In this document: positions 41,414 to 50,861 of the stretch, piece by piece | Layout of the letters: each line of letters starts with the position of its first letter | How positions within the stretch are numbered: position 1 is the first letter of the stretch | Assembly (NCBI GenBank): GCA_951812285.1 | Contig: OX638292.1 | Location: 1,878,501-1,942,500 of the forward strand | Direction of reading: 5' to 3' | Length of the DNA: 64,000 nucleotides | DNA from: an uncultured Dehalococcoidia bacterium | Lineage (GTDB): Bacteria; Chloroflexota; Dehalococcoidia; Lucifugimonadales; UBA1127 | The notes under the pieces: generated by a model | What the model was told of the DNA's origin: nothing | Databases searched by the model: none | What the model saw: the letters and a program-made list of their open reading frames with translations, nothing else | Position numbers and translations under genes: made by a program

Positions 41414-41989
41414 GTGCAGGACACGGAAGCCCTGGTCAGGGCAGCCCAGGAGGGCAACCTGGCGGCCTTTGGCCAGGTCTATGAGGCATACTACCTCAGG
41501 GTATACCGCTACGCGGCCGCGCGAGTAGGGCAGGGCGCCGAAGCGGAGGACGTTGCTCAAGAGGTGTTTTTGAAGGCCTTGAACTCGCTGCACAAGTTCA
41601 AGTTCTCCGGGCCGCCATTCGCCGCCTGGCTCTTCCGCATTGCCCACAACCTGATCATCGACCGCGCGCGGCACATGAAGGCGGCTTCCGCCGCGACCTC
41701 CGGCCCGCCCGCGGACCTCGACCAGGCGCTGGGCGTCGCCGGCGACGACAACGTCGAGGAGCAGGCGCTGCTGTCACTGGACATGGAGGCGCTGCGCGAG
41801 GCGCTTGGCAAGGTGACCAAGCTCCAGCGGCAGGTGATTGAACTGCGCTTCATCGCCGGCCTCTCTCTGGCCGAGACCGCCGGCGTCATGGGACGCAAGG
41901 AGAACGCCGTCAAGGCGCTGCAGCACTCCGCGCTGGGCGCGCTCAGGCGGCTTCTCGCCCCAATGGCCTCCCCGGAGGTGGCCACATGA
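41414..41989 (+). CDS. ECF-type RNA polymerase sigma factor
   Basis: A 191-aa sigma-70-family factor with region 2 (residues 10-80: FGQVYEAYYLRVYRYAAARV, AEDVAQEVFLKAL, AWLFRIAHNLIIDRARH) and region 4 (residues 128-180: LQRQVIELRFIAGLSLAE and GRKENAVKALQHSALGALRR). A GTG start with GGAGG. Its TGA overlaps the ATG of the following membrane gene, the normal arrangement for a sigma and its anti-sigma. Confidence 0.92.
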   Translation: MQDTEALVRAAQEGNLAAFGQVYEAYYLRVYRYAAARVGQGAEAEDVAQEVFLKALNSLHKFKFSGPPFAAWLFRIAHNLIIDRARHMKAASAATSGPPADLDQALGVAGDDNVEEQALLSLDMEALREALGKVTKLQRQVIELRFIAGLSLAETAGVMGRKENAVKALQHSALGALRRLLAPMASPEVAT

Positions 41990-42993
41990 GCAAGGATGGC
42001 ATGTACGTTTCCGACGCCCTCAACGACAGCCTGGGGCTCATGGCCCAGGGCGGCACCGTTGAGGAGTGTCTGGCGCGCTACCCCGACATCGCCGACGAAC
42101 TCGCGCCCCTGTTGCACCTCGCAAGGCAGACCCAGGGTGTGGCGGAAGCGATGGCGCCCACGCCCGACGCCCAGCGGGCCGGCCTCGGGCGTATCACCGA
42201 CGAGTGGAACGCGATGCAGGCCCGCAGCCGCCGCCAGCAGCGGGCGCCCTGGCGTCTCCTCAGGCGCTCGAGGGTGCTGGCCGTAGTTGCAGCCCTCGTG
42301 CTGGTCTTCGGCGGCTGGACAACCGCCGCCGCGGCCCAGGACACCGTCCCCGGCGACACTCTCTACCCCGTGAAGCAGACGCAGGAACGCGTCCTGCTGC
42401 TCGTCGTCTTCACCCACGGCGGCAAGGCCGACTTGCATGCTCGACTGGCAGAGGCCAGGGCCGTCGAGGCGACAAAGCTGGCAGCACAGGGTAGCGACCC
42501 CGTTGCCGTGGACGAGGTCACCGACAGGATGCAAGAGCACATGAATGAGTGCGTCTCACTCATGGGCGGCGAATTGTCCGGCAAACGGTCCAGCGACGGC
42601 GGCGTGGTGAGTGTTGTTGGCCCCGGTGGCAGGCAATACAGCCTGTCGCCAAACACCTCGGTGTCTGGGGAAATCAGCATTGGGGGCAGGGAGTACGTCG
42701 TGTCCCGCGATACGAGTGAATACAGAGCGCTCGGCAGGTCATACTGGGCGGAACGAGAGACCCGGCGTCTGCGGCCTCCGCGTGGTGAATGGTCGGATCG
42801 CCGAGCGGCTATGAAGGAGCAGTTCTACCAGCACTTCCTCCAATTCCAGCAGGGGCGCGGGGAGCTCTCGCCCGAATTCCGTTCGGCCCATCGCGACCGC
42901 ATCGAGGCCGCGTTCCAGCGCTCCGAGCGATTGATGCTGGAAGCGCTCTTGATGATGCAGGCGCTTGAGGACGCACACCACCCGCCTGAATAG
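41986..42993 (+). CDS. DUF5667 membrane protein, candidate anti-sigma factor
   Basis: A 335-aa protein with an N-terminal cytoplasmic part (residues 1-100) that could hold the sigma factor, one membrane helix (about 100-118, VLAVVAALVLVFGGW) and an outside DUF5667 region starting DTVPGDTLYPVKQTQERV, with a helical hairpin up to about residue 190. The Ser/Gly-rich middle and Arg/Gln/Glu-rich C-terminal part are not recognised. ATGA overlap with the sigma gene suggests it controls that factor, probably in response to an envelope signal. Confidence 0.8.
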   Translation: MSKDGMYVSDALNDSLGLMAQGGTVEECLARYPDIADELAPLLHLARQTQGVAEAMAPTPDAQRAGLGRITDEWNAMQARSRRQQRAPWRLLRRSRVLAVVAALVLVFGGWTTAAAAQDTVPGDTLYPVKQTQERVLLLVVFTHGGKADLHARLAEARAVEATKLAAQGSDPVAVDEVTDRMQEHMNECVSLMGGELSGKRSSDGGVVSVVGPGGRQYSLSPNTSVSGEISIGGREYVVSRDTSEYRALGRSYWAERETRRLRPPRGEWSDRRAAMKEQFYQHFLQFQQGRGELSPEFRSAHRDRIEAAFQRSERLMLEALLMMQALEDAHHPPE

Positions 42994-42994
42994 T

Positions 42995-43011
42995 CGCCGA
43001 CAGAGTCGGCG
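42995..43011 (+). terminator. Hairpin after the sigma/DUF5667 pair
   Basis: 7-bp stem CGCCGAC/GTCGGCG with loop AGA, starting 2 bp after the stop; no T-run. Confidence 0.4.
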
Positions 43012-43200
43012 CCCATGCGAGGGTCGGGGTGGCGAATGGCGCCGCCTCGGCCCTTCCCGTTTTTCCGTGAAGGCGCTCCTCTCCGGCCTTGAACCTCCCG
43101 TTGCCCCTGTGCTCAAATGCAGCCACAGTCTGCCTTCCCAAGCAGGGCAACTTGTGCCTCGCACAACCAGGTGCAACGGCGGACTCAAGGAGGGTACGGA

Positions 43201-43719
43201 ATGGTCGCCCACGGGCTCGATCGCGACACAATCGCGGCGCTGCTGCAGGCGGACCCGCCGCTGGTGCAGGGGTACGTCGACTTGGCGGCCCAACTGCAGC
43301 CCAACGGCTTCGACCTGACGCTGGCCGAGGTCGCCGCGTTCACGGACCCCGGCGTCATAGGCGAGACCAACGCGCAGCGGCGGCTGGCCGAGGCGCAGAT
43401 CATTCCCTTCGGCGAGGACGGGTTGGTGCGCCTGGACCCCGGCCCCTACCGCATCACCTTCAACGAGGTCGTGTCCCTGCCGCTTGACGTTATGTCCATA
43501 GGCCAGACGCGGTCGAGCTTGCTGCGCTCGGGCGTGGCCGTCCACGGCGGCATCGGCGACGCGGGATTTCGCGGCGTGTACCAAGCGCTGCTGGTGGTCT
43601 ACCACCCGGGCGGCTTCACCGTCGCGCGCAACGCCCGGCTACTGCAGGTCGCCTTCTTCCGGCTGACGCAGCCGGTCAGCGAGGGCTACCAGGGCCGGTT
43701 CCAGCAACCGCCACGGTAG
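43201..43719 (+). CDS. dCTP deaminase/dUTPase-family protein
   Basis: A 172-aa member of the trimeric dCTP deaminase/dUTPase fold. Family marks are QPNGFDLTLAEV near residue 37, the substrate-contact block IGQTRSSLLRSGVAVHGGIGD near residue 100, GFRGVYQALLVVYHPGG, and NARLLQVAFFRL. It could supply dUMP or remove dUTP; deaminase and dUTPase activities cannot be separated by eye. GGAGGG precedes the ATG. Confidence 0.8.
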   Translation: MVAHGLDRDTIAALLQADPPLVQGYVDLAAQLQPNGFDLTLAEVAAFTDPGVIGETNAQRRLAEAQIIPFGEDGLVRLDPGPYRITFNEVVSLPLDVMSIGQTRSSLLRSGVAVHGGIGDAGFRGVYQALLVVYHPGGFTVARNARLLQVAFFRLTQPVSEGYQGRFQQPPR

Positions 43720-43769
43720 GCGGACACCTTCTCACCGCCGTCAACCGGCTCCTCAGACCCTTCGGAACG

Positions 43770-44666
43770 CTACCCCCGCACCTTTGCGATGACCTCTTCG
43801 CCGAACTGCGCGAGCTGCTCCTCTAGGATGTCGTTGGGGAACTGCAGGTGGAAGGTGTCCACGCCGAGCTCCACGTACTCGTCGATGGTGGCGAGTATCT
43901 TGTCGGCGTTGCCCATGAGACCCCCTCGACGGCCGAAGGTCTGCGGGATCACCGAGTCCGGGTCCTCGTCGCCGATGTAGCCGGTGCCGTTCAGCACCCG
44001 ATAGATTGAGCCCGGGTCGCGGCCCGCGGACTCGGCGGCGGCTTCCACTGGCCCCAGCAGCCCCAGGTACTGCTCGTGGCTCTCCGGCCAGCCGCCGTTC
44101 TTGATCCACCCCTCGGCCTGCGCGCCGGTGTAACGGAGCATCCGCGGCCCGCCCGCGCCGATGATAATGGGGATGGGCCCCAGCGGGGCCGGCGGCGCCG
44201 AGCACTCTTCGACCGAGAACTGCCTGCCCTCGTACGAGAAGCTCTCGTTGGCCCACAACCCGCGCATGATGGCGATGGCGTCCTCAAGGTCCGTGACCCG
44301 CTCGCCGGGTGAGCCGAACGGGATGCCGTAGGTCACGTAGTGCGTCTCCTGCCCGCCCGCGCCGAGCGTCAGAATGACCCGCCCGCCGCCGGTCATCACG
44401 TCCAGCGTCGAGGCCATCTTGGCCAGCAGCGCAGGGTTGCGGAAGGGCACGTTCAGCGTCGAGTGCGTGACCGCAATGCGCTCAGTCTGCACGGCGACGG
44501 CCGTCGCGAGCGTCCAGCCCTCCATGCTCGGCTCCGGCGGACGGTCGCTGAAGGAGATGACATCGAAGCCCGCAGCCTCGGCAACCTTCGCAACGCCGAC
44601 GACTCGCTCGTACGGGATGTTGCGGGGATTGATGCCAAACCTGATGGGGTTTGCACTCTTTGCCAT
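43770..44666 (-). CDS. Luciferase-like (LLM class) flavin/F420 oxidoreductase
   Basis: A 298-aa TIM-barrel oxidoreductase of the bacterial luciferase superfamily. It begins MAKSANPIRFGINPRNIP; typical segments are VISFSDRPPEPSMEGW, NPALLAKMASTLDVMTGGRV-like text with LTLGAGG, and PIPIIIGAGGPRMLRYTGAQ. The flavin could be FMN or F420. GAGGAGG fixes the ATG at 44666. The TPR and GlcDF genes are just upstream on the same strand (gap 32 bp). Substrate unknown. Confidence 0.88.
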   Translation of the reverse strand: MAKSANPIRFGINPRNIPYERVVGVAKVAEAAGFDVISFSDRPPEPSMEGWTLATAVAVQTERIAVTHSTLNVPFRNPALLAKMASTLDVMTGGGRVILTLGAGGQETHYVTYGIPFGSPGERVTDLEDAIAIMRGLWANESFSYEGRQFSVEECSAPPAPLGPIPIIIGAGGPRMLRYTGAQAEGWIKNGGWPESHEQYLGLLGPVEAAAESAGRDPGSIYRVLNGTGYIGDEDPDSVIPQTFGRRGGLMGNADKILATIDEYVELGVDTFHLQFPNDILEEQLAQFGEEVIAKVRG

Positions 44667-44698
44667 GCCGTGCCTCCTCTGTATTCTCGTTAGGGCGC

Positions 44699-45298
44699 CT
44701 AAACGCCGCGGTCCGGGGCGCGCTGCTGCCGCGCCCGCAGCACCAAGTACTCGAGGGCGTTGGCCTCGAAGCCCAGCGCCACGGCGCGGCGCGTGTCCTC
44801 CTTGCACTGCGCGTCGTCGCCGAGCAGTGCCTGGGCCATTGCCCGCAGCGCGTACGCCGACGCCGACTCGGGGTCGATCTCCAGCGCCCTCGCCAGGTCC
44901 GGCAGCGCCTCGTCGGCGCGGCGCAGCTCGATGTACGACGCCGCCCGGTTGTTGTAGGCGTCGCGAAGCGTGGGGTCCAGCTCGATGGCCTTCGTGTAGT
45001 CGTCGATGGCCTGCAGCGGCTGGTGCAGCGACGTGTGCGCCATGCCCCGGTTGTAGTAGGCCTCCGCCGACTCCGGCCGCAGCCGGACGACGTGGTTGAA
45101 GTCGCGTAGGGCCTCCAGTGGCGCGGCCATCTGTCCGTACGCGACGCCCCGCTGATAGTAGGCGCTGGCGTCGTCCGGGTCCCGTTCGATGGCCCGGGTG
45201 AGGTCGTGGATGGCCTCTTCCAGGCGAGAGACTGCAGCGGCCTGCGCGTCGGCCTGCGCTTGGGCTTGGGCGTCGTCGTGGGCGTGGCCGTTGGTCAT
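44699..45298 (-). CDS. Tetratricopeptide-repeat protein
   Basis: A 199-aa protein with an Ala/Gln/Asp-rich N-terminus and about four TPR units: AIHDLTRAIERDPDDASAYY, ALRDFNHVVRLRPESAEAYY, AIDDYTKAIELDPTLRDAYN and ALPDLARALEIDPESASAYA, with canonical small/large residue pattern. It is a scaffold for protein-protein contact. It begins 7 bp after the GlcDF stop, so is co-transcribed with it. Confidence 0.88.
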   Translation of the reverse strand: MTNGHAHDDAQAQAQADAQAAAVSRLEEAIHDLTRAIERDPDDASAYYQRGVAYGQMAAPLEALRDFNHVVRLRPESAEAYYNRGMAHTSLHQPLQAIDDYTKAIELDPTLRDAYNNRAASYIELRRADEALPDLARALEIDPESASAYALRAMAQALLGDDAQCKEDTRRAVALGFEANALEYLVLRARQQRAPDRGV

Positions 45299-45305
45299 AC
45301 GCGGG

Positions 45306-48209
45306 CTACTCCCCGGCCAGCTGCTGCGCGAGGAACTCGGCCAGGTGCAGCGGCGCGACGCCCGTGCCGTGCTCAACCTGCTGCCGGCAGGACACGCCCG
45401 TCGTCACGACCGTTGCGCCCGGGTTCTTCCGCACCGCGGGGAACAGCGCCCGCTCGCCGATGGTCATAGACACGTCGTAGTGCTCTTTCTCGTAGCCGAA
45501 GGCCCCGGCCATGCCGCAGCAGCCCGCGTCCGGCACCTCGACCGTCGCGCCGGGCACGCTCCGCAGCGCGGCCAGCGACGCGTCGACGCCCGCCAGCGCC
45601 CGCTGGTGGCAGTGGCCGTGGAAGAGCACGGTGCCCTCGTGTGGCGTGAATTCCAGCGGCAGCCCGCCCTCCTCCTTCGCGATGCGGTCGAGCAACTCGT
45701 CAATGAGCACCGACTGCCGTGCCACCACGGCCGCCCGCGGGTCGTCCGGCAGCAGGTCGAGGTACTCGTCGCGCAGGGTCAGCAGGCAGGACGGCTCCGT
45801 GCCGACGATGGGGATGCCCTGCTCGGCGTACGGGAAGAGCGCCTCGATGTTGTGCCGCGCGTGCTCGATGGCCGTGGGCAGCATGCCCTTCGACATCATC
45901 GCGCGGCCGCAGCACCAACGCGGCGCCGTCTCGACGCTGTAGCCCAGCCGCTCCAGCAGCTTCGTCGTCGCGATGCCGACGCCGGGGTAGTTGCCCTCCA
46001 TGTAGGTGTCGTTGAAGAGGATCACGCGTCCGCGAGGGGCCTCTGCTGTGGGCGCATTTCGCTTGTGCTTTCGGAGCCAACCCGAGAAGGTCTGCGACGC
46101 GAACTTGGGCAGCCGCCGCTTCGGGTGGATGCCCAGCAGCCGCTGCCCGATGCCCGCACCCGGCAGCCGCGCGGCGACGTTCAGCACAGGCGCCAGCCGG
46201 TTGCCGATGGGGTTCAGCCGGTGAACGTTGCCGAAGAGCTTCTCCCGCAGCGTGAACCCGTGCTCGGCGTGGTAGTGGCCGAGGAACTCGTACTTCAGTT
46301 TGGCCATGTCCACGCTCGAGGGGCACTCGAACTTGCAGCCCTTGCACTCTAGGCAGAGGCTGAGCACGTCGTGCAGCCGGTTGCCCGTGAACTCGGTGTG
46401 CGGCACAAGGCCGGAAAAGACGGTGCGCAGCGCGTTGGCGCGCCCGCGCGTCGAGTGCTCTTCGTCGCGCGTCGCCATGTACGACGGGCACATCTGGCCG
46501 CCGAAGGTCTGCCGGCACGCGCCCTGACCGTTGCACATCTCCGCGTGCTCCGCGATTCCGCCGTCCTTCGAGAAGTCGAAGTAGGTCTCGAGCTGCATGG
46601 GCTTCCACGACGGGCTGAAGCGCAGGTTCTCAGCCAGCGGCGGGCAGTCAACGATCTTGCCGGGGTTCATGATGCCCTGCGGGTCGAAGACGCGCTTGAA
46701 CTCGCGGAAGGACCCGTAAAGCTGCGGGCCGAACATTTTTTCCGTGAACACGCCCCGGACGATGCCGTCGCCGTGCTCCCCGCTCAGCGACCCGCCGAAC
46801 TCCAGCACGAGGTCCGACACGCGCTCGGCGATGCGCACCATGCGGTCGAGGCCCTCCTGCTGCTTTATGTCCACGAGCGGCCGGATGTGCATGCAGCCGA
46901 CGCTGGCGTGGCCGTAGTAGGCCGCCGTGGTCTTCTCCTCGCGGACAAGCTCGTCAAAGCGCTGGAAGTACTCCGGCAGCCGCTCCGGCGGCACGGCGGT
47001 GTCCTCGACGAAGGGCAGCGGCTTGGCCGTGCCCTCGACGCTCATGATGAGCCCGAGCCCGTCGCGCCGGACGGCCCAGATGGTCGACTGCTGCCGCGGG
47101 TCGGTCACCTTCAGCGTGTGGTAGCCGAGACCCTGCCGCTCGATGGTCTGCGCGATGCGATCGAGCCCCGCCGCGGCCTCCTCCGGCGTGTCGCCGCTCG
47201 CCTCGACGAGCAGCATCGACGCCGGGTCGCCCTCGACGAAGGCCATGCGCGGCGAGAGCCCCGGGTGCAGGCGCCCCTGCCGGACGATGGTGTTGTCCAT
47301 CTGCTCGATGGCCGACGCGCCCGAGTCGAGCAGCGCCACTGTCGCCTCGAAGGACTCCAGGATGGTGTTGAAGTGGACGACGGCGAGGGCTGCTGCCTTG
47401 GGGCGGGGCGCCATCCGCACCTTGGCGCGGGTGAAGGTCACCAGTGTGCCCTCGGAGCCGACGACGACTTTGGCCATGTTCATGGGGTCGCGCAGGACCT
47501 CGTCCAGGTTGTAGCCGCTGACGCGCCGCTGGATCTTGGGGTAGCGGCGGTCGATCTCCTCGGCCTGCTCCGCCGCGATGCGCCGGGCCTCGCGGTAGAT
47601 TTGGCCTTCGAGGGTCTGCAGCGCGAGCTTGGCCTCGAGCTCCTCGGGCGTCAGGTCGCGGAAGGTGGTCACGGTGCCGTCGGCGAGCACGACCTCGAGC
47701 TCCAGCACGTGGTCGAGCGTCTTGCCGTAGACGATGGAGCGCGCGCCGCATGAGTTGTTGCCGATGGCGCCGCCGACGTTGCCGCGGTTCGTCGTCGAGG
47801 GATCCGGCGCAAACTTGAGCCCATGCGGCGCGCCGAGGTTGCTGAGCTGGTCCAGCACGATGCCCGGCTCCACCCACGCCCAACCCTCCTCCGGGTTCAT
47901 CTCAATGAGCTGGTTCATGTGCCTCGAGAAGTCCATGACGATGGCGTGGTTCACCGTCTGCCCAGCCAGCCCGGTGCCGCCGCCGCGGGGCAGCACGGGC
48001 ACGCCGTGGACTGCCGAGAAGGTAACGGTGTTGACCACGTCCTCGACGTCCATGGGGAAGACCACGCCGACGGGGTCCATCTGGTAAATGGAGGCGTCGG
48101 TGGCGTAGATGGCGCGGGTCATCCGGTCGAAACGGACCTCGCCGCGCAGCCGCTTGCGCAGCTCCGCCTCAAGCTCGGCGTTCTCCCGGACCAACTGCCG
48201 TGTGGCCAT
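45306..48209 (-). CDS. Fused FAD-linked oxidase and Fe-S protein (GlcD-GlcF type)
   Basis: A 967-aa protein that oxidises a 2-hydroxy acid (glycolate, D-lactate or similar). N-terminal PCMH FAD domain: PVLPRGGGTGLAGQTVNHAI near residue 75 and NNSCGARSIVYGKT near 153; FAD-oxidase C domain to about residue 540 (SLSGEHGDGIVRG). Then two [4Fe-4S] clusters: CNGQGACRQ...MCPSY near 590 and CLECKGCKFECPS near 650. CCG repeats (RWCCGRAMM, DAGCCGMAGAFGYEKEHY) bind a further centre. The GlcD and GlcF parts are separate polypeptides in E. coli. Start ATG at 48209 with GGGAGGGG upstream. Confidence 0.93.
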   Translation of the reverse strand: MATRQLVRENAELEAELRKRLRGEVRFDRMTRAIYATDASIYQMDPVGVVFPMDVEDVVNTVTFSAVHGVPVLPRGGGTGLAGQTVNHAIVMDFSRHMNQLIEMNPEEGWAWVEPGIVLDQLSNLGAPHGLKFAPDPSTTNRGNVGGAIGNNSCGARSIVYGKTLDHVLELEVVLADGTVTTFRDLTPEELEAKLALQTLEGQIYREARRIAAEQAEEIDRRYPKIQRRVSGYNLDEVLRDPMNMAKVVVGSEGTLVTFTRAKVRMAPRPKAAALAVVHFNTILESFEATVALLDSGASAIEQMDNTIVRQGRLHPGLSPRMAFVEGDPASMLLVEASGDTPEEAAAGLDRIAQTIERQGLGYHTLKVTDPRQQSTIWAVRRDGLGLIMSVEGTAKPLPFVEDTAVPPERLPEYFQRFDELVREEKTTAAYYGHASVGCMHIRPLVDIKQQEGLDRMVRIAERVSDLVLEFGGSLSGEHGDGIVRGVFTEKMFGPQLYGSFREFKRVFDPQGIMNPGKIVDCPPLAENLRFSPSWKPMQLETYFDFSKDGGIAEHAEMCNGQGACRQTFGGQMCPSYMATRDEEHSTRGRANALRTVFSGLVPHTEFTGNRLHDVLSLCLECKGCKFECPSSVDMAKLKYEFLGHYHAEHGFTLREKLFGNVHRLNPIGNRLAPVLNVAARLPGAGIGQRLLGIHPKRRLPKFASQTFSGWLRKHKRNAPTAEAPRGRVILFNDTYMEGNYPGVGIATTKLLERLGYSVETAPRWCCGRAMMSKGMLPTAIEHARHNIEALFPYAEQGIPIVGTEPSCLLTLRDEYLDLLPDDPRAAVVARQSVLIDELLDRIAKEEGGLPLEFTPHEGTVLFHGHCHQRALAGVDASLAALRSVPGATVEVPDAGCCGMAGAFGYEKEHYDVSMTIGERALFPAVRKNPGATVVTTGVSCRQQVEHGTGVAPLHLAEFLAQQLAGE

Positions 48210-48309
48210 GACCCCTCCCGTCTAAGGCATGCACAACAGCTTAGCGGGGGCAGCCCGCCGGGGGAAGGGGCGCCCCGCCCTAACGCCCGCACACGTGTGC
48301 GCACCCTGC

Positions 48310-48315
48310 TATACT
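48310..48315 (+). promoter_or_regulatory. -10 element giving a probable leaderless rsmG transcript
   Basis: TATACT ends 6 bp before the rsmG ATG, so transcription should begin at or next to the A of ATG. There is no purine-rich ribosome site between. No good -35 was seen. Confidence 0.45.
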
Positions 48316-48321
48316 CTCCGC

Positions 48322-49068
48322 ATGCTGAAGACCGAGGCCGAAAGCAAGTTGCGCCTGCTGAACGCGGGATGCCGCGCCATCGGCGTGGAGCTGAGTCCCA
48401 AGCAGGAAGCGCAGTTTGCGGCGTACGCCCGCCTGTTGGCCGAGGCGAACCGGCGCGTTAACCTGACGGCCATCACGGAGCCAGAGGCCGTCGAGACGCT
48501 GCACTTTCTGGACTCGCTGACGGTGGCCTGTGTCCTCACCGCCGAGACCCTGCGGGGCGGGCGCGTGCTCGACGTCGGCAGCGGGGCTGGACTCCCCGGC
48601 GTGGCGCTGAAGATAGCCTTTCCCGGCATCCGACTGGATCTGTTGGAGACGACGGGCAAGAAGGTGGCCTTTCTCAGGGATCTCGTCGCACACCTGGAGT
48701 TGCCGGACGTGACGGTGCAGCACGGGCGGGCAGAGGACATCGCCCACGACCCGTCGCTGCGTGCGTCGTTCGACGCCGTGCTCGCCCGGGGCGTGGCCAA
48801 GCTGCCAGCGCTGGCCGAGCTGACGCTGCCGTTCCTGCGCGACGGCGGTGTGCTGGCGGCGCACAAGAAGGACAACGTCGGGCCGGAGCTCGTCGCGGCG
48901 GCCAAGGCGGTGCGAATGCTCGGCGGCGCGGCCCCGGAGCTGCGCCCGGTAAGCGCCCCGGGACTCGAGGACGGCCGTGCGCTGGTGGTCGTCGAGAAGG
49001 TCGCGGCGACGCCGAGGGCCTACCCGCGGCAGGCGGGGATGCCCGTCAAACGCCCGATTGGGACGTAG
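48322..49068 (+). CDS. rsmG: 16S rRNA (guanine-527-N7)-methyltransferase
   Basis: A 248-aa SAM-dependent methyltransferase (GidB). Motifs: [28 protein letters not shown] opening, SAM loop [33 protein letters not shown] and the [13 protein letters not shown] block. The C-terminal 30 residues are Pro/Arg-rich. The ATG at 48322 lacks a ribosome site but is placed right after a TATACT box, so the mRNA is probably leaderless. leuB begins 50 bp downstream. Confidence 0.93.
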   Translation: MLKTEAESKLRLLNAGCRAIGVELSPKQEAQFAAYARLLAEANRRVNLTAITEPEAVETLHFLDSLTVACVLTAETLRGGRVLDVGSGAGLPGVALKIAFPGIRLDLLETTGKKVAFLRDLVAHLELPDVTVQHGRAEDIAHDPSLRASFDAVLARGVAKLPALAELTLPFLRDGGVLAAHKKDNVGPELVAAAKAVRMLGGAAPELRPVSAPGLEDGRALVVVEKVAATPRAYPRQAGMPVKRPIGT

Positions 49069-49118
49069 CAAAAAGCATACGAATACCACCCCGACGGGTG
49101 GGCGGAGGAAGGAATCGC

Positions 49119-50210
49119 ATGGACTACAAGATTGCAGTGCTGCCCGGCGACGGCATCGGCCCGGAGGTCACGAAGGAGAGCGTCAGGGTGCTCAATGCCA
49201 TCGGCGACCGGTTCGGGCACACCTTCAGCTACGAGCACGGCGCCGTGGGCGGCAACGCCATCGACGACTTCGGCAACGCGCTGCCCGACTCGACCCTGCG
49301 CACGGCCAGGGCGGCCGACGCCGTCCTGTTCGGCGCCGTCGGCGGGCCGAAGTGGGACGACCCCCGCGCCAGGACGCGCCCGGAGGACGGCCTACTGGCC
49401 ATCCGGCAGGGGCTGGATCTCTTCGCGAACCTGCGCCCGGTGCAAGTGGTGCCGCAGCTCATCGACGCGAGCACGCTGAAGCCGTCGGTCCTGGAGGGCG
49501 TCGATTTCATCGTCGTGCGGGAGCTGACCGGCGGGCTGTACTACGGCAAGCCGAAGAAGCGCTGGAGCAACAGCCGCGGCCGCCGGGGCGTCGACACCAT
49601 GTACTACAGCGAGGAGTTCATTTCCCGCGTCCTGCGCGTCGGCTTCGAGCTGGCGCGGATGCGTCGCAAGAAGCTGACCTCCGTCGACAAGGCCAACGTG
49701 CTGGAGTCCTCCCGCCTGTGGCGCGAGATTGCCATGGAGATGGGCGAGGAGTACCCGGACATCGAGCTGGAGCACGTGCTGGTGGACACGGCTGCAATGC
49801 AGCTGGTGCGAGCGCCAAGCCGCTTCGACGTGATGGTGGCGGAGAACACCTTCGGCGACATCCTCACGGACGAGGCCGCTGTGCTGTCCGGCTCGATGGG
49901 CATGCTGCCCTCGGCGAGCCTCGCCGGCGTGCCCGAGCCGGGCAAGCCGGCGTACGGCCTGTTCGAGCCGATCCACGGCACCGCGCCGGACATCGCGGGC
50001 CAGGGAATCGCCAACCCCATCGCCAGCATCCTGAGCACGGCAATGCTCCTTCGGTACTCGCTTGGCCTCGACGAGGCGGCGGAGCTGGTCGAGGATGCGG
50101 TCAGCAGCGCCCTCGCCGACGGCTACCGCTCGGGCGACATCGCGTCGCCGGGCGATTCGGTCGTGGGCACAGTGGAGATGGGCAACATCATCGTCTCCCT
50201 GCTCGGCTAA
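49119..50210 (+). CDS. leuB: 3-isopropylmalate dehydrogenase
   Basis: NAD-dependent oxidative decarboxylation of 3-isopropylmalate in leucine synthesis. A 363-aa protein: [12 protein letters not shown] start, [20 protein letters not shown], the [13 protein letters not shown] loop, catalytic Lys in [15 protein letters not shown], Asp pair in [13 protein letters not shown] and [29 protein letters not shown] lies before the ATG. Other leu genes are not in the window; rsmG is upstream and the second selenoperoxiredoxin 47 bp downstream. Confidence 0.96.
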   Translation: MDYKIAVLPGDGIGPEVTKESVRVLNAIGDRFGHTFSYEHGAVGGNAIDDFGNALPDSTLRTARAADAVLFGAVGGPKWDDPRARTRPEDGLLAIRQGLDLFANLRPVQVVPQLIDASTLKPSVLEGVDFIVVRELTGGLYYGKPKKRWSNSRGRRGVDTMYYSEEFISRVLRVGFELARMRRKKLTSVDKANVLESSRLWREIAMEMGEEYPDIELEHVLVDTAAMQLVRAPSRFDVMVAENTFGDILTDEAAVLSGSMGMLPSASLAGVPEPGKPAYGLFEPIHGTAPDIAGQGIANPIASILSTAMLLRYSLGLDEAAELVEDAVSSALADGYRSGDIASPGDSVVGTVEMGNIIVSLLG

Positions 50211-50257
50211 TCGGGCAGCCCTGTTGGGTTAGGGGGAGCGACCTCAAGGAGGTGCAC

Positions 50258-50719
50258 ATGGCGCAACTGGTAACCGGCAGTCCCGCCCCGGACTTCACCC
50301 TCAAGGACTGTTATGACAACACCGTCTCGCTGGGCGACCTGCGGGGGAAGAAGGTGGTGCTCTACTTCTACACCTCCTCAGGCGGCGGGAACTGAACGCG
50401 CATGGCTCTCGGGTACCGGGAGAATGCGCCAAAATTCGACGACAAGAACCTCGTGGTCTACGGCATGAACGACAAGGATGCCGAAAGCGCCAAAGCATGG
50501 ATCGAGAAGGAGGGTCTGCCCTTTGCGGTCCTGCTGGACCCGGACTGGAGCGTCGGCATCGCGTATGGCATGTCCGACGCCTCCGCCGAGCGTTACGTCG
50601 CCAACAACGCCGAGGGCCGTCGTCCCGCAGTCGCCATCGACGAGAACGGTCTCATCGCGGCGTGGGAGCCCGACATGAACACGGTTGAGCAAATAGACGA
50701 GCTGATAGCTCGGCTATAG
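50258..50719 (+). CDS. Selenocysteine-containing peroxiredoxin (BCP/PrxQ type)
   Basis: A 153-aa hydroperoxide reductase frame from ATG 50258 to TAG 50719 interrupted by one in-frame TGA at 50393-50395 (codon 46). The context KVVLYFYTSSGGGN-[TGA]-TRMALGYRE matches the PrxQ block in which TPGCTTEAxxFRD holds the peroxidatic Cys, so TGA sits exactly at the catalytic residue. The rest continues in frame with normal Prx features (VVYGMNDKD, LPFAVLLDPDWSVGIAYG, RRPAVAIDENGLI). A 13-bp two-part hairpin follows the TGA at once. AAGGAGG sets the start. No Cys is left in the mature region after TGA, so this would be a 1-Cys (1-Sec) enzyme. Confidence 0.88.
50398..50429 (+). promoter_or_regulatory. SECIS-like hairpin of the second selenoperoxiredoxin
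   Basis: Lower stem GCGCAT/ATGCGC (50398-50403 with 50424-50429), a GG/A internal bulge, then upper stem CTCTCGG/CCGGGAG (50406-50412 with 50416-50422, one T-G pair) closed by loop GTA. The loop begins 17 nt after the TGA, the expected distance for a bacterial SECIS, and contains the expected G and T. Confidence 0.75.
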
Positions 50720-50861
50720 TGGGGGCCTCCACACAACGACCACCCCTCAGATTTCAACGTCCTGGTGGCGGTTGCTGGTTTGGGCGTTACAATGCCGCTA
50801 TTAGACCGAGAATTGACGGCAGGGTAGAGGGACACCGGACATCCCTTGAAAGGGGGGCGCA

